From CAUZIZ01 sp965218775 (lineage in GTDB: Bacteria > Acidobacteriota > UBA6911 > RPQK01 > JAJDTT01), in contig CBDCLS010000004.1 in the NCBI GenBank assembly GCA_965218775.1, positions 1,178,001-1,242,000 on the forward strand: a stretch of 64,000 nt of DNA, in the 5' to 3' direction. Positions within the stretch are counted from its first letter, which is position 1; each line of letters begins with the position of its first letter. Shown here in pieces: positions 27,480-36,291 of the stretch. A program made the translations under genes and the position numbers. The notes beneath the pieces are model-generated. The model made no database searches and had not been told where the DNA came from. It saw nothing but the letters and a program-made list of their open reading frames with translations.

Positions 27480-29108
27480 CTAGGGGGTTTGCGAGGTCGC
27501 GGGACTATCGGCCACCTTGCTGCGTAGGAACTTGGCGAGCTGGGCCTGATGAAAGAGGCGCACGTAGACTTGTTCCGCCAGTCGAATCAGCGGAATTTCC
27601 GGCATGAACTCGAAGAATCTCCAGCGGAGCCGCAATCTGAGGTAGTGGTAATAGAGGCCGTGGATGGCCATCAGGACCGGCTTGAAGCGATTGTCGCAGA
27701 ATCGCTCGAAGGCGCGGCGTTCGAAGAACCGGCTCATCACGTTGACCTTGGTGATGAATCGCTTCTGTCGGGGCGTGAGAAATGGATTGTTGTTCTCTCC
27801 AAAGTGGAAATGGCTCCATCCCTCGAGGCTATCGGGAAAGGTCATGCCATATACGAGGCGAGCCTTGTCGTAGAGCGTCGTCCCTGGATAGGGCGTGTAG
27901 ATGGCGACCGGAGCGACTCCGGCACCCTTGTTGGAACCTAAAAGCTCAAACATGAAGTCGACGGTTTCCAGGGTCTCCTTGCGCTCTTCCTTGGGAAATC
28001 CCGCCATGAAGCCGTACTTGACGTAAACGTCAGAACCGGACAGTAGCTGGTTGACCTCCCGGACCTGGTCCAGCGTGGTTCTCTTCAGAATCTCCTTGAG
28101 GCGTTCCTCGGATCCGGATTCCACACCAATCCAAAGCTCCTTGAAGCCCGCCCGGTAGAGCTTGTCGATCATCTCGGGACTGCGCTTGTAGAGGTAGTCG
28201 ATGCGGCAGGGGACCTGTATCAGAAGCTTCAGGTCCTTCTCGATCAAGAGATCGCAGATCTCCTCGACGCGGCCGGGGTGGCCGAAGAAGTAGTCGTCTT
28301 CGATAAAGAGGGAGCGAATCCGGAAGCGATCGACCAGGTCCACGATATCTGAAACGACCCTTTCGGCCGAGTGGTAGCGAAACCTGCGCTCGTTGAACTT
28401 GAGGTTGTAGCAGAATTCGCAGTCGAAAGGACATCCGCGGCTGGTCACTAACTGGAGCTGTGCCTCGCCGGTAGAAGGAGCGCGGGTAAAGTAGTGCTCC
28501 ATCTCCAGCAGATCGTAGTTGGGCTTGGGGATCACATCTAGGTCTTCGATCAGCGGAACCGTCTCGGTGAACTTGAGCTGACCCTGTTCCTTGTAGCCGA
28601 TGCCGGGCACCGTGCTCAGATCGTTCTTTTCGCGGAGGCAATCCGCCAGTTTGACCAGGGTGATCTCGCCTTCGCCCTTGACCACCACATCGCAGAAATC
28701 GTCCTTGAGTGTCGAGTCCGGACAAAGCGTCGGGTGGACCCCACCCCAGACCAGGGGTAGTGCGGGATCGGTCTGACGGACGACCTTGGCCGCCTGAAGG
28801 CCGCCGCGGATCTGAACCCCGGTGATGCTGGAAATACCCACCAGAACCGGCCGCTCACGCTGGATCGAATCGGCGACGTCTTGTTCGAAGGTCTCGGTGA
28901 TTCGTTCGTCCAGAATCTCGACTCGATAACCCGCCTGTTCCAGGACGCTTCCCAGGTACAGACAGGAGAGTGGAAGACCTACGTTGATGCCGAAGACATC
29001 CATTCCGGTGACCGGATAGATCAACAGGATCTTGCCCAGATCGTGATCGGTGACTCTCAGCCAGGGATACTCCGTTGTGCTATCGCTCTGCGTTACAAAC
29101 CCACTCAT
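27480..29108 (-). CDS. B12-binding-domain radical SAM protein
   Basis: About 542 residues from the ATG at 29108, which overlaps the previous stop as ATGA (an ATG at 29120 is also in frame). An N-terminal cobalamin-binding Rossmann-like domain (VWGGVHPTLCPD block) is followed by the radical-SAM core with the Cx3Cx2C cluster site CPFDCEFC (about residue 226-233). C-terminal region with FMAGFPKEERKET and a helical tail. Family members include methyltransferases and cyclases acting on lipids and natural products; no function can be assigned. Last gene of a minus-strand cluster of four radical-SAM genes. Confidence 0.9.
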   Translation of the reverse strand: MSGFVTQSDSTTEYPWLRVTDHDLGKILLIYPVTGMDVFGINVGLPLSCLYLGSVLEQAGYRVEILDERITETFEQDVADSIQRERPVLVGISSITGVQIRGGLQAAKVVRQTDPALPLVWGGVHPTLCPDSTLKDDFCDVVVKGEGEITLVKLADCLREKNDLSTVPGIGYKEQGQLKFTETVPLIEDLDVIPKPNYDLLEMEHYFTRAPSTGEAQLQLVTSRGCPFDCEFCYNLKFNERRFRYHSAERVVSDIVDLVDRFRIRSLFIEDDYFFGHPGRVEEICDLLIEKDLKLLIQVPCRIDYLYKRSPEMIDKLYRAGFKELWIGVESGSEERLKEILKRTTLDQVREVNQLLSGSDVYVKYGFMAGFPKEERKETLETVDFMFELLGSNKGAGVAPVAIYTPYPGTTLYDKARLVYGMTFPDSLEGWSHFHFGENNNPFLTPRQKRFITKVNVMSRFFERRAFERFCDNRFKPVLMAIHGLYYHYLRLRLRWRFFEFMPEIPLIRLAEQVYVRLFHQAQLAKFLRSKVADSPATSQTP

Positions 29109-30058
29109 CGCATCAGCCACCTTTTGTAGAGGTTCTCGGCTCCCATGGTCAAACGCGGAAAGGTCTCCTGAATTCGGGGGCGAAGACGCACCAGCGGGGT
29201 GGTCCAGGCTGGATGGTTGATGTAATCGCAGCCCTCGCAGATCTTGAGATCATCAAAGTCACGGCGGTACAGCGAGCTTCGCTTCTGGTTGAATTCTCGG
29301 GAGTGCCAGACCTCGTAGATGCTCTGCCGTTTCAAGTCTCCCACCGTGTACTCCGCCTCGGAGTCGAAGCAGCACATGGCCACCCGGCCATCTGCCAGGA
29401 TGGTGATGTAGTGATAGAGCCGCTCGCAGAAGTTGACCTTGTGAGGGGTGCGGCCCTCGTTTTGTAACTTACCGGCCCAGTTGAAGTAGACGGCAAAGCG
29501 AACCTGGTCGGCTTCTTTCCACGCCTCTTGCAGTTGCTCCCGGGTGCCCTTGTTCTCATCGACCGTCACCATGGAAATAGATACGGTCGGTTTGGATTTC
29601 CCCATCTCGTTTCGGGTCCGGATGAAGCGGAGAACGTTGTCTCGTACCTCGTCGTAATCCAGGCCCAGGCGGATTCCTTCGAAGGTCTCCTTGTTCCCGC
29701 CGTCGATGGAGACGATGACGCTGTCTAATAGGTTCTCCTGGAGCAGTGTTTCCGTCTTTTCTGCAGAGAGCTTGGAGCCGTTGGTCGTCAGGTTGACGTG
29801 GGTCTCGGGAGCCGCCTCGCGCACGTATCTGAAGTAGTCCAGGACACCTGGAACCAACAGGGTTTCGCCATGCAGAAAGGGGAGGATCTTCTTGGCCTTC
29901 CGGCGGCCGCACTCGTCGACGATTCTCCGAAACAGCTCCATCGACATGACTTCCCTTCTGCGCTTCATGGCCGGCGTGGCGCAGATGGTGCATCGAGCGT
30001 TGCAAACGTTGGTCAGCTCGACGTAGACGTGATCTGGGAAGTCTGGGTAGCCGTACAT
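29105..30058 (-). CDS. Radical SAM protein with SPASM-like C-terminus
   Basis: 317 residues. The 4Fe-4S site is CNARCTIC (Cys 19, 23, 26), with no B12 domain. The C-terminal part has CCFDSEAEYTVGDL, ESIYEVWHS-like spacing (QSIYEVWHSREFNQ) and ICEGC, the cysteine pattern of SPASM or twitch auxiliary clusters. Related enzymes modify peptides, aminocyclitols or sugars. Its stop overlaps the start of the next B12-radical-SAM gene, so the two are coupled. Confidence 0.9.
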   Translation of the reverse strand: MYGYPDFPDHVYVELTNVCNARCTICATPAMKRRREVMSMELFRRIVDECGRRKAKKILPFLHGETLLVPGVLDYFRYVREAAPETHVNLTTNGSKLSAEKTETLLQENLLDSVIVSIDGGNKETFEGIRLGLDYDEVRDNVLRFIRTRNEMGKSKPTVSISMVTVDENKGTREQLQEAWKEADQVRFAVYFNWAGKLQNEGRTPHKVNFCERLYHYITILADGRVAMCCFDSEAEYTVGDLKRQSIYEVWHSREFNQKRSSLYRRDFDDLKICEGCDYINHPAWTTPLVRLRPRIQETFPRLTMGAENLYKRWLMR

Positions 30059-30103
30059 GAAAAACTACAAAGCTGGCACTACTCTCCTTGATTGGGCGCT
30101 TCT

Positions 30104-31513
30104 CTAATTCACTCGGGAGGCGTCTCCGAGCATCGATTCCGGGAGGAAGTTTCGCTCGATGGCCTTCAGATATTTCTTGCTGGAACGAAGGCTGAAGAGC
30201 TTCGGCAGCATCTTGATGAACCGGAATCGGCTCAGGAAGAACATCAGGTAGGCCTTGCGCTGAACCTTTCTCAACTGCTTGAAGCTGAAATCCTCGGTGG
30301 TGATCCGGATGACGTCATGAAGCGGATCGGCTGGATCGTACTGGCCAGACTCCACCACCTGTCGGTTCATCTCGGTACCCGCATAGGGAATCACGATGCT
30401 GAACAGTGCCTCGTCGAAATTGGTTTCGCAGGCAAAGCGGATCGTCATGTTCATCTCTTCAATGGTTTCGCTGGGAAAGCCGATCATGAAGAATCCAGTG
30501 GTCACGATTTTGTATTTCTTGGCCCAGTTGACGACGTCCCTGACCATGTGGAGCTTGAGGTACTTCTTCATCTTTGACTGAAGACGCGGACTCGCCGATT
30601 CGATGGCGATCGCCATATGGTGGGTCCCGGCGGCGGCGAGCTTCTGCATCAGCTCTTCATCGAACCGCTCCAGGCGGACACCGTTGCCAAACTGAAGGCC
30701 CACTTCGAGTCCTTCCTCCACGATCAGGTCGCAGATCTTCTTGGCTCGGTCCAGGTCGAAGTTGAAGATGTCATCTTCGATCATGAATTCCCGGATCTGA
30801 TACTCGTCGTAGAGCATCTTCATTTCGGCCAGGACGTTCTCCGGACTGCGAGGACGAAACTGCTTCCCGAACAGGACGTGGCAGTAGGTGCAGTGCCAGG
30901 GACAGCCGCGGCTGGTGAAGATCTGAATGGCTCTGGAATATTTGGGAGGATAGCGAGCCGACTCTGCCTCGACGTAGCGATCCAAGTCAAGAAGGTGGTA
31001 TGCCGGGAACGGAATTGCGTCCACGTCATCGACCAGGGCGCGGGGTAAGCACTTCTTCGAAGTGTCCTCTCCAGTCTTGTACACCAATCCGTTGACCCGG
31101 GAGAGATCGTCGCCCAGCGAGTAGGTATCCAGGAACTGCCCGAAGGTCTCTTCTCCTTCTCCCACGCAGACGAAGTCACAGTAGTCTGTGGCAATTACCT
31201 CGTCCGGCACGATGCTCGGATGCTGTCCCCCGAAGATGACCTTGATGTTGGGATCGAAGGCCTTGACCTGTCGGGCGGCAGCCTCGGCCCCTTCGAACTC
31301 AGCCGTCATGCAGCTGAGACCCGCCAGATCCCAATTCCGCTCCTTCAGCTTCTGCTCCAGGACCGGTTCCGGATCCTGCTCCAGGGCGAGGTCTATCACC
31401 TCTACGTAGTGGCCTTTCTTTTCGGCGATGGGCGCAATGTAGACCAGGCCGATGGGTATGCCCACGACCATGTCCATGAAAGTGGGTTTTCCTCGGATGA
31501 GCAGGATGTTCAT
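30104..31513 (-). CDS. B12-binding-domain radical SAM protein
   Basis: 469 residues from the ATG at 31513; an ATG 30 bases further upstream lies inside the MITE terminal repeat and is rejected. B12-binding domain (about 1-150, with VIFGGQHPSIVPD), radical-SAM cluster CPWHCTYC (Cys 204, 208, 211) and a basic C-terminal helical tail. The MITE ends only 17 bases before the start codon, so the original leader and perhaps the promoter have been replaced. 45 bases separate it from the downstream SPASM-type gene. Confidence 0.9.
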   Translation of the reverse strand: MNILLIRGKPTFMDMVVGIPIGLVYIAPIAEKKGHYVEVIDLALEQDPEPVLEQKLKERNWDLAGLSCMTAEFEGAEAAARQVKAFDPNIKVIFGGQHPSIVPDEVIATDYCDFVCVGEGEETFGQFLDTYSLGDDLSRVNGLVYKTGEDTSKKCLPRALVDDVDAIPFPAYHLLDLDRYVEAESARYPPKYSRAIQIFTSRGCPWHCTYCHVLFGKQFRPRSPENVLAEMKMLYDEYQIREFMIEDDIFNFDLDRAKKICDLIVEEGLEVGLQFGNGVRLERFDEELMQKLAAAGTHHMAIAIESASPRLQSKMKKYLKLHMVRDVVNWAKKYKIVTTGFFMIGFPSETIEEMNMTIRFACETNFDEALFSIVIPYAGTEMNRQVVESGQYDPADPLHDVIRITTEDFSFKQLRKVQRKAYLMFFLSRFRFIKMLPKLFSLRSSKKYLKAIERNFLPESMLGDASRVN

Positions 31514-31530
31514 TGTCGGTTCTACCCTAG

Positions 31531-31799
31531 TACCCTGTAACACAGATTATGACGGATTTGTGGCGAGCGCGACGGGTCGAGATCGCGAAGCGACGACGAA
31601 CGCCATGCTTGGTCATAGTGGAGGAGGAGCGACAAAGATATCGGCCCGTCCCGTCGCCACCCGTAGGGCAGACGGGGGTTGTGGACGATCTCTGCGTTGG
31701 TCGTCGTCGAAGATGGCCAAGCATCGTCTTCCTCCTCCTGCCTTGATCTCGCCTCACAAGCCCCATCTGCAAATCCGTCATAATCTGTGTTACAGGGTA
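31531..31799. mobile_element. 269-bp MITE-like palindromic element with CTAG target duplication
   Basis: Perfect 30-base terminal inverted repeats (31531-31560 and 31770-31799, beginning TACCCTGTAACACAGATTAT) enclose an imperfectly palindromic interior; for example ATGCTTGGTCAT on one side and ATGGCCAAGCAT on the other. Direct repeats CTAG flank it (31527-31530 and 31800-31803). There is no transposase, so it is non-autonomous; a CTAG duplication is the sort made by IS5-group transposases (inference). It lies between two radical-SAM genes. Confidence 0.9.
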
Positions 31800-31837
31800 C
31801 TAGCTGAGCGGTCATCGGCGCAGGCCCATAGCCGCAC

Positions 31838-32854
31838 CTAACGGTCGCGAAAAACCGGCACCTTATAGAACATGGCCATCTTCTCCATCTTCGGTATCCA
31901 CTGCCGGATCTTGAACATGTCCACTACGAAGCTTCCCAGGATGATCGGCATACGGGGATTCGGAGCATGGCAATCCTGGCACTCGGGATAGTCACTCAGA
32001 TCCCCACTCAGATGGGCCTGTCGCATCCTCTGCATCTGGTCCGAGTTCCACAGGTCGAAGATCGACTGCTCTTTCACATTCCCGATGGGCTCGGACTGCC
32101 AGGTGTGGCAACAGGGAAAGAAATCCCCATCGTAGTTGACGGTAGGTGGTCCCTGCCAAAGCTGGTAGCAGGGATGTCGGCGACGTTCGTGATGGATGCG
32201 TTCTTCCAGGGCGACCTCGGGGATGACGATCTCATCTTCCTTGATCCGGACTTCGTCCACACCTTCGATCGTCCAGGCCTTCTGGAAGTCTCGCACCTGG
32301 TGGTTGTTTTCTGGCAATCGCACCATCTGCAGAACGACGAACAGGTCTGACTTCATTCGCTTCTTGAGCTCCAGGAAGCGGAGAATGTTGCTGCGAACCT
32401 TCTCGAACTTGGCCCCTTTGCGATACTTTTCGTAAACCTCGGGTGTAGTCCCGTCGAAAGCGATGATCAAGTTATCGAGTCCCGATTCCAGGAGATCGCG
32501 TCCCCGCCTTTCGTCGAGCAGGGTCGCGTTGGTTGACACGACGGTATAGATGTCCGCGTCGCTGCAGTATCGGATCATTCGACACAGGTCGGGATTCATC
32601 ATCGGCTCACCCCCACCCCAGGGGAAGACCAGTTCCGTCTTTTGGCTCACCTCGTCGATGATGTCTTTGAACAGCTGAAAGTCGAAATCCTTGGACGGAT
32701 AGTAACCCAGCTCGCGAGGACACATGGGGCATTTGAGGTTGCACTTTCCGGTGTTCTCGATGATCAGAGTAATGGGATAGGCTTGCAAATCGGATTGACC
32801 GGTAAGGTAGCCGGAGCAGAGCTTCCAACGATTCTGTACCTGCGAGGTTTTCAT
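31838..32854 (-). CDS. Radical SAM protein with SPASM domain
   Basis: 338 residues. Radical-SAM site CNLKCPMC (Cys 38, 42, 45), followed by PWGGGEPMMNPD, the glycine-rich SAM-binding block. C-terminal SPASM-type cysteines: FFPCCHTWQ, ECQDCHAPNP. Such proteins often act on peptides or amino sugars. It is the first gene of the minus-strand radical-SAM cluster and is separated from the second by the MITE. Confidence 0.9.
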   Translation of the reverse strand: MKTSQVQNRWKLCSGYLTGQSDLQAYPITLIIENTGKCNLKCPMCPRELGYYPSKDFDFQLFKDIIDEVSQKTELVFPWGGGEPMMNPDLCRMIRYCSDADIYTVVSTNATLLDERRGRDLLESGLDNLIIAFDGTTPEVYEKYRKGAKFEKVRSNILRFLELKKRMKSDLFVVLQMVRLPENNHQVRDFQKAWTIEGVDEVRIKEDEIVIPEVALEERIHHERRRHPCYQLWQGPPTVNYDGDFFPCCHTWQSEPIGNVKEQSIFDLWNSDQMQRMRQAHLSGDLSDYPECQDCHAPNPRMPIILGSFVVDMFKIRQWIPKMEKMAMFYKVPVFRDR

Positions 32855-32973
32855 GCGTAGCTCCGCCCTAGCTCAAGGGCCAACCCATCTTATCAGAATC
32901 CGTCTTGTGTGCAACTGAAGGTTCGGTTTGGACGGATCGAAGATGGGGGGGAATCGCGCTACCTCGGAAGCCT

Positions 32974-33119
32974 CTCTCCCTTGCCTTTGCCCTTGCCTTT
33001 GCCCTGCCTTGCCCTCATATTCTGTTCTGCATCGAGGCGATCACTCGTCCCAGACCAGACGAACGCGAGGCGATCGGGGGACCCGGTCCGGGCAAAGGCA
33101 AGGACAAAGGCAAGGGCGG
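32974..33119. repeat. GGCAAR-hexamer inverted repeat, copy R3
   Basis: Left arm 32974-33015 (CCCTTGCCTTTGCCCTTGCC and following), right arm 33089-33118 (GGGCAAAGGCAAGGACAAAG and following), loop of about 73 bases. It fills the divergent gap between a radical-SAM gene and the threonine aldolase gene. The right arm supplies the AAGGGCGGA that serves as ribosome site for the aldolase start at 33121. Confidence 0.85.
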
Positions 33120-33120
33120 A

Positions 33121-34179
33121 ATGCCGGAAATCCGTATCGATCTTTATAGCGACACCTTGACCAAGCCGACCAAGGAGATGCGTGAGTTCGCCCTCTCGGC
33201 AGAAGTAGGCGACGAGCAAAGGGGCGAGGACCCCTCCGTGAACGCGCTCCAGGATATGGTGGCAGAAATGCTGGGAAAGGAGGCCGCCCTCTTCCTGCCC
33301 TCGGGCACGATGTGCAACGTGATTTCGTTCGTCGTGCACTGCCGGGCCGGCGAGGTGGTGCTGCTGGACCGTACCGCGCACCCTTTTATCGCGGAAGGCG
33401 GAGCCGCCAGCGTGGTCGGAGGAGTGGTTTTCTTTCCCCTGGATGGGGAACGAGGGATGTTCACCGTTCAGCAATTGGAGGGAGTGCTCTTTCCCCCGAG
33501 TCGTTACCGTCCCCCGGCTCGTCTGCTCTCGATCGAGCAAACCGTCAACCTCCCTGGAGGCCTCGTCTGGCCCCTGGAAAGGATCCGGGAGGTATGTGCG
33601 ATTGCGAAAGACCGCGGCTTGAGCACCCACATGGATGGAGCGCGGCTATTCAACGCTTCGGTGGCAACGGGCATCAGCGTATCCGACTATGCCAAGACGC
33701 TGGATTCAGTCTGGATTGATCTGAGTAAGGGTGTGGGTGCCCCGGTAGGAGCTGTCCTGGCCGGTAGCAAGGAGTTCATTACTCAGGCTTGGCAGTGGAA
33801 GCAGCGCCTGGGCGGGGCCATGCGTCAGGCTGGAATTATCGCGGCGGCAGGGATTTACGGGCTGAGGCACCAGGTCGAGCGTCTGGCGGAAGACCATGAG
33901 AATGCCAAGCGGCTGGCCCAGGGTATTGCCGATGCTCCCGGAATCGGAATCGATCCAGGTGTCGTTGAAACCAACATTGTTCGATTCGACGTAGACTATC
34001 CGGGACTGACGTCCTACGACTTTGCCGATCGCCTGCTCCTGGAAGAAGGCATTCGCGTGAGTGTGCCCTCGCCTGCTTCGATCCGTGTAGTTCCCCATCT
34101 GGGCATCAGCCGGGCTGACGTGGATGCGGCCGCCGCCTCAATCCGCGCCCTGGGAGGACGACTCGTGAGCGAGAATTGA
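33121..34179 (+). CDS. Low-specificity L-threonine aldolase
   Basis: 352 residues from the ATG at 33121. An in-frame start at 32905 would read through the hexamer repeat and is rejected. Fold-type I PLP enzyme: DLYSDTLTKPTKEMREF, GDEQRGEDPSVNALQ, MDGARLFNA with the cofactor Asp, and the PLP lysine in IDLSKGVGAPVG. Predicted reaction: threonine or allo-threonine to glycine plus acetaldehyde. A nearby sarcosine oxidase also makes glycine, though the genes are 10 kb apart. Confidence 0.93.
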   Translation: MPEIRIDLYSDTLTKPTKEMREFALSAEVGDEQRGEDPSVNALQDMVAEMLGKEAALFLPSGTMCNVISFVVHCRAGEVVLLDRTAHPFIAEGGAASVVGGVVFFPLDGERGMFTVQQLEGVLFPPSRYRPPARLLSIEQTVNLPGGLVWPLERIREVCAIAKDRGLSTHMDGARLFNASVATGISVSDYAKTLDSVWIDLSKGVGAPVGAVLAGSKEFITQAWQWKQRLGGAMRQAGIIAAAGIYGLRHQVERLAEDHENAKRLAQGIADAPGIGIDPGVVETNIVRFDVDYPGLTSYDFADRLLLEEGIRVSVPSPASIRVVPHLGISRADVDAAAASIRALGGRLVSEN

Positions 34180-34216
34180 AGCGAAGTTCCCTGGAGTAGG
34201 AGCAGGCCCTCCAGAT

Positions 34217-34296
34217 CGTAGCGGTGGGCTCCAGGCCCCCGTCCGTCGAGCCAGAGGCTCGAAAGAACAAGACTTCGGCCTGGAGGCCAAAGCTAC
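34217..34296. repeat. Nested-stem intergenic repeat, copy D
   Basis: CGTAGCGGTGGGCTCCAGGC, inner hairpin CGAGCCAGAGGCTCG, return arm CTTCGGCCTGGAGGCCAAAG then CTAC. The inner stem shows a compensated loop change (AGA for AAA). Lies between convergent genes. Confidence 0.85.
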
Positions 34297-34360
34297 ATTC
34301 TCACCCTGGATCGTTCCTGTGAGTGCCTCCCCTTTTTTTGATCCAGACTCTCAACCCGCT

Positions 34361-35860
34361 CTACTTGAACTGGAACGAATAGAGCTTGGCGTTTTTGAAG
34401 TAGAAGCGCAGTTTGATAGGCTTTTCCTTCAGGTCGCTCAGGTCCGAATTGGCTTTCCAGGAGGCTATGTGGGCTGTCCCCGTGGTAGTGATGGGATCGG
34501 CCTCGCCGAAACCATAACCGGCAATGGGATGGTGGTCGGCTCCGATAATTTCCACCCGGACCTCGCAGGGGCCCGCTCCCCACTGCCGTAGCGCAGAGCG
34601 AAGGTTCAGGTAGAGCCGGTCTCCGCTGAAAGTAAAGGATCGTGTCACCATCTCGCTGAAGGCGATGCGCTGCCGTTTGTCTCCTTGCACGCCATCCAGG
34701 GAAACGAATCCGTCCGGCTCCGTCACGGCCAGGCCCACCGACGCCAAAGCCCTGTCACCCAGAGCCATCAGGCTCTCGGGTGAACGCCAATTTGCTCCAG
34801 TGTAGTAGTTCAAGAGCCGTCCTTGGTGGATCACCAGAGTCTGGGAATAGACGACCGCCGAGTCGAAGCTCCCGTTGGGGCCAGGGGGGATGAAAGGCTG
34901 CCGGTAGTCACGGTTGTAGTGGATCCCATCCCGGCTGAAGACGGCCTGGGGCAAAATGGTAGTATTGGTGGTGCGGAAGTTCCAGAGCATTCCCACGTAC
35001 ATCCCTTCGTACACAATCACCGGCATGTAGTAGAACTCGAGATCGGGATAATCCTTTTCATCCGGGAGGATGATGGTTTCGGGCTGGCTCCACTGGATCA
35101 TGTCCGGGCTCTCAGCCCGTCCGATGAGTCGCTTGCCCAGGGGGCAGCGCTGGTGGCGGCAGTTCTCCATGTGGACTGCGTAGGTCTGTCTAATCGAGTC
35201 CCACCCCATGAAGCCGGTGGGACCCCAGCGCCCCACCCGGGGGGAGGTGTCAATGACGGGATTGTTCTGGTATGGGGTCCATTCGAATCCGTCGGGGGAA
35301 AAGTACAGGTCAAACAGCATTCCCGGCGTTTTGGTGCTGCCCTTTCTCTCGAAGCCCTTGTATCTTCTGGCCGGGTCCGTCTCGTGGCGGTCCTTGAAGA
35401 AATAGGGCCGGAACTGCTCCCGGGGGATCATGTTGTTCTCCCGGGATCCCTGAAACTCTACCTTCCCCAGGATTGGCTTCTTCCAGTTGAGACCGTCCTT
35501 GGAGGTGGCGATGCAGACCCCGGGCGCTCCCTCCGAATCAACGATGATCTCCGTCTCGCCCTGCCGGGCGCTATAAGTCCCAGCGCCGTACCACATCCGA
35601 AAGATCCCCTCGTTCTCTTCGTAGATCACCTTGGAGACCCGGACGTCGTTCCCCTCCCAGGGACGCTCTGGGCGGATGATGGGGTTGTGGTAGACCTTCT
35701 TGGCCGGATTCAAGACCTGGCGTGTTCCCGTCAGGCTTTCGATCAGATAGTCGTCGATGAAAAACTGCTTCTCGGACCCGATGTGTATCAGCCCCGCTTG
35801 ACTGTTGACCGCTAACCCAAAGTAGCAGAGCGACAGAGCCCACATTTTCAAAGATTTCAT
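34361..35860 (-). CDS. Secreted five-bladed-propeller protein, GH43/GH32-like, paralogue 1
   Basis: 499 residues from the ATG at 35860 (upstream in-frame ATG at 35935 would put the signal peptide internally). Signal peptide with hydrophobic core MWALSLCYFGLAVN cut after QA. The body starts with GSEKQFFIDDYLIES and shows repeated SxDGxxW blades (SKDGLNW, SPDGFEW, SRDGIHY), then a C-terminal beta domain ending in KLYSFQF. The propeller fold is shared by GH32/GH43/GH68 enzymes, but catalytic residues cannot be named. Paralogues lie at 42095-43645 and at the window's right edge. Confidence 0.85.
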   Translation of the reverse strand: MKSLKMWALSLCYFGLAVNSQAGLIHIGSEKQFFIDDYLIESLTGTRQVLNPAKKVYHNPIIRPERPWEGNDVRVSKVIYEENEGIFRMWYGAGTYSARQGETEIIVDSEGAPGVCIATSKDGLNWKKPILGKVEFQGSRENNMIPREQFRPYFFKDRHETDPARRYKGFERKGSTKTPGMLFDLYFSPDGFEWTPYQNNPVIDTSPRVGRWGPTGFMGWDSIRQTYAVHMENCRHQRCPLGKRLIGRAESPDMIQWSQPETIILPDEKDYPDLEFYYMPVIVYEGMYVGMLWNFRTTNTTILPQAVFSRDGIHYNRDYRQPFIPPGPNGSFDSAVVYSQTLVIHQGRLLNYYTGANWRSPESLMALGDRALASVGLAVTEPDGFVSLDGVQGDKRQRIAFSEMVTRSFTFSGDRLYLNLRSALRQWGAGPCEVRVEIIGADHHPIAGYGFGEADPITTTGTAHIASWKANSDLSDLKEKPIKLRFYFKNAKLYSFQFK

Positions 35861-36047
35861 CGGTCTCAATCCTCTCCCCCGGATAACCCGGGACTTTGTC
35901 AAAGTAGCTTGATGCCAGAGACGGCTGTCCGCCAAGAACAGGCTCCACGATACCCGAAATACATCCGCGATTCAGGGCCAGAATGTGAAGTTATTCGTGC
36001 ACGAACCCTTAGTCCGGCCTCCGGCAGTGGGCCGGATCATTCAGAAG

Positions 36048-36159
36048 GAAACTTTTGGGTCCGGTGTAGCGGTGGGCTCCAGGCCGCCGTCCGAGCCAAA
36101 GGCTCGGAAGAATAAGACTTCGGCCTGGAGGCCAAAGCTACGTTCGCCGATGAAGTTTC
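36048..36159. repeat. Nested-stem intergenic repeat, copy E (fullest copy)
   Basis: Starts GAAACTTTTGGGTCCGGTGT, then GTAGCGGTGGGCTCCAGGCC, inner hairpin CCGAGCCAAAGGCTCGG, then CTTCGGCCTGGAGGCCAAAG and CTACGTTCGCCGATGAAGTT with the ending TTC. The ends themselves are inverted (GAAACTT with AAGTTTC), giving boundaries for the element. The rest of the 430-base gap between 35861 and 36291 shows no gene. Confidence 0.85.
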
Positions 36160-36291
36160 AGCTTAGTCTTGATGCACTGTGGGGGGGGTAAACGACAATC
36201 GGTCCGCCAGAGAGGCGAACTCAGCAGGCTTCGGGGCCAGGGTTCTTGGACCCAATTTGTGATCTGACTTGCTTGGGACTTGGATTTTGCC

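Noticed and set aside
31522..31841. Short frames on both strands in the MITE
   Set aside because: They differ only because the element is palindromic; none resembles a transposase.
32905..33120. Extended N-terminus of the threonine aldolase
   Set aside because: It reads through the hexamer hairpin R3; the family starts at MPEIRIDLYSD (33121), which has its own ribosome site.
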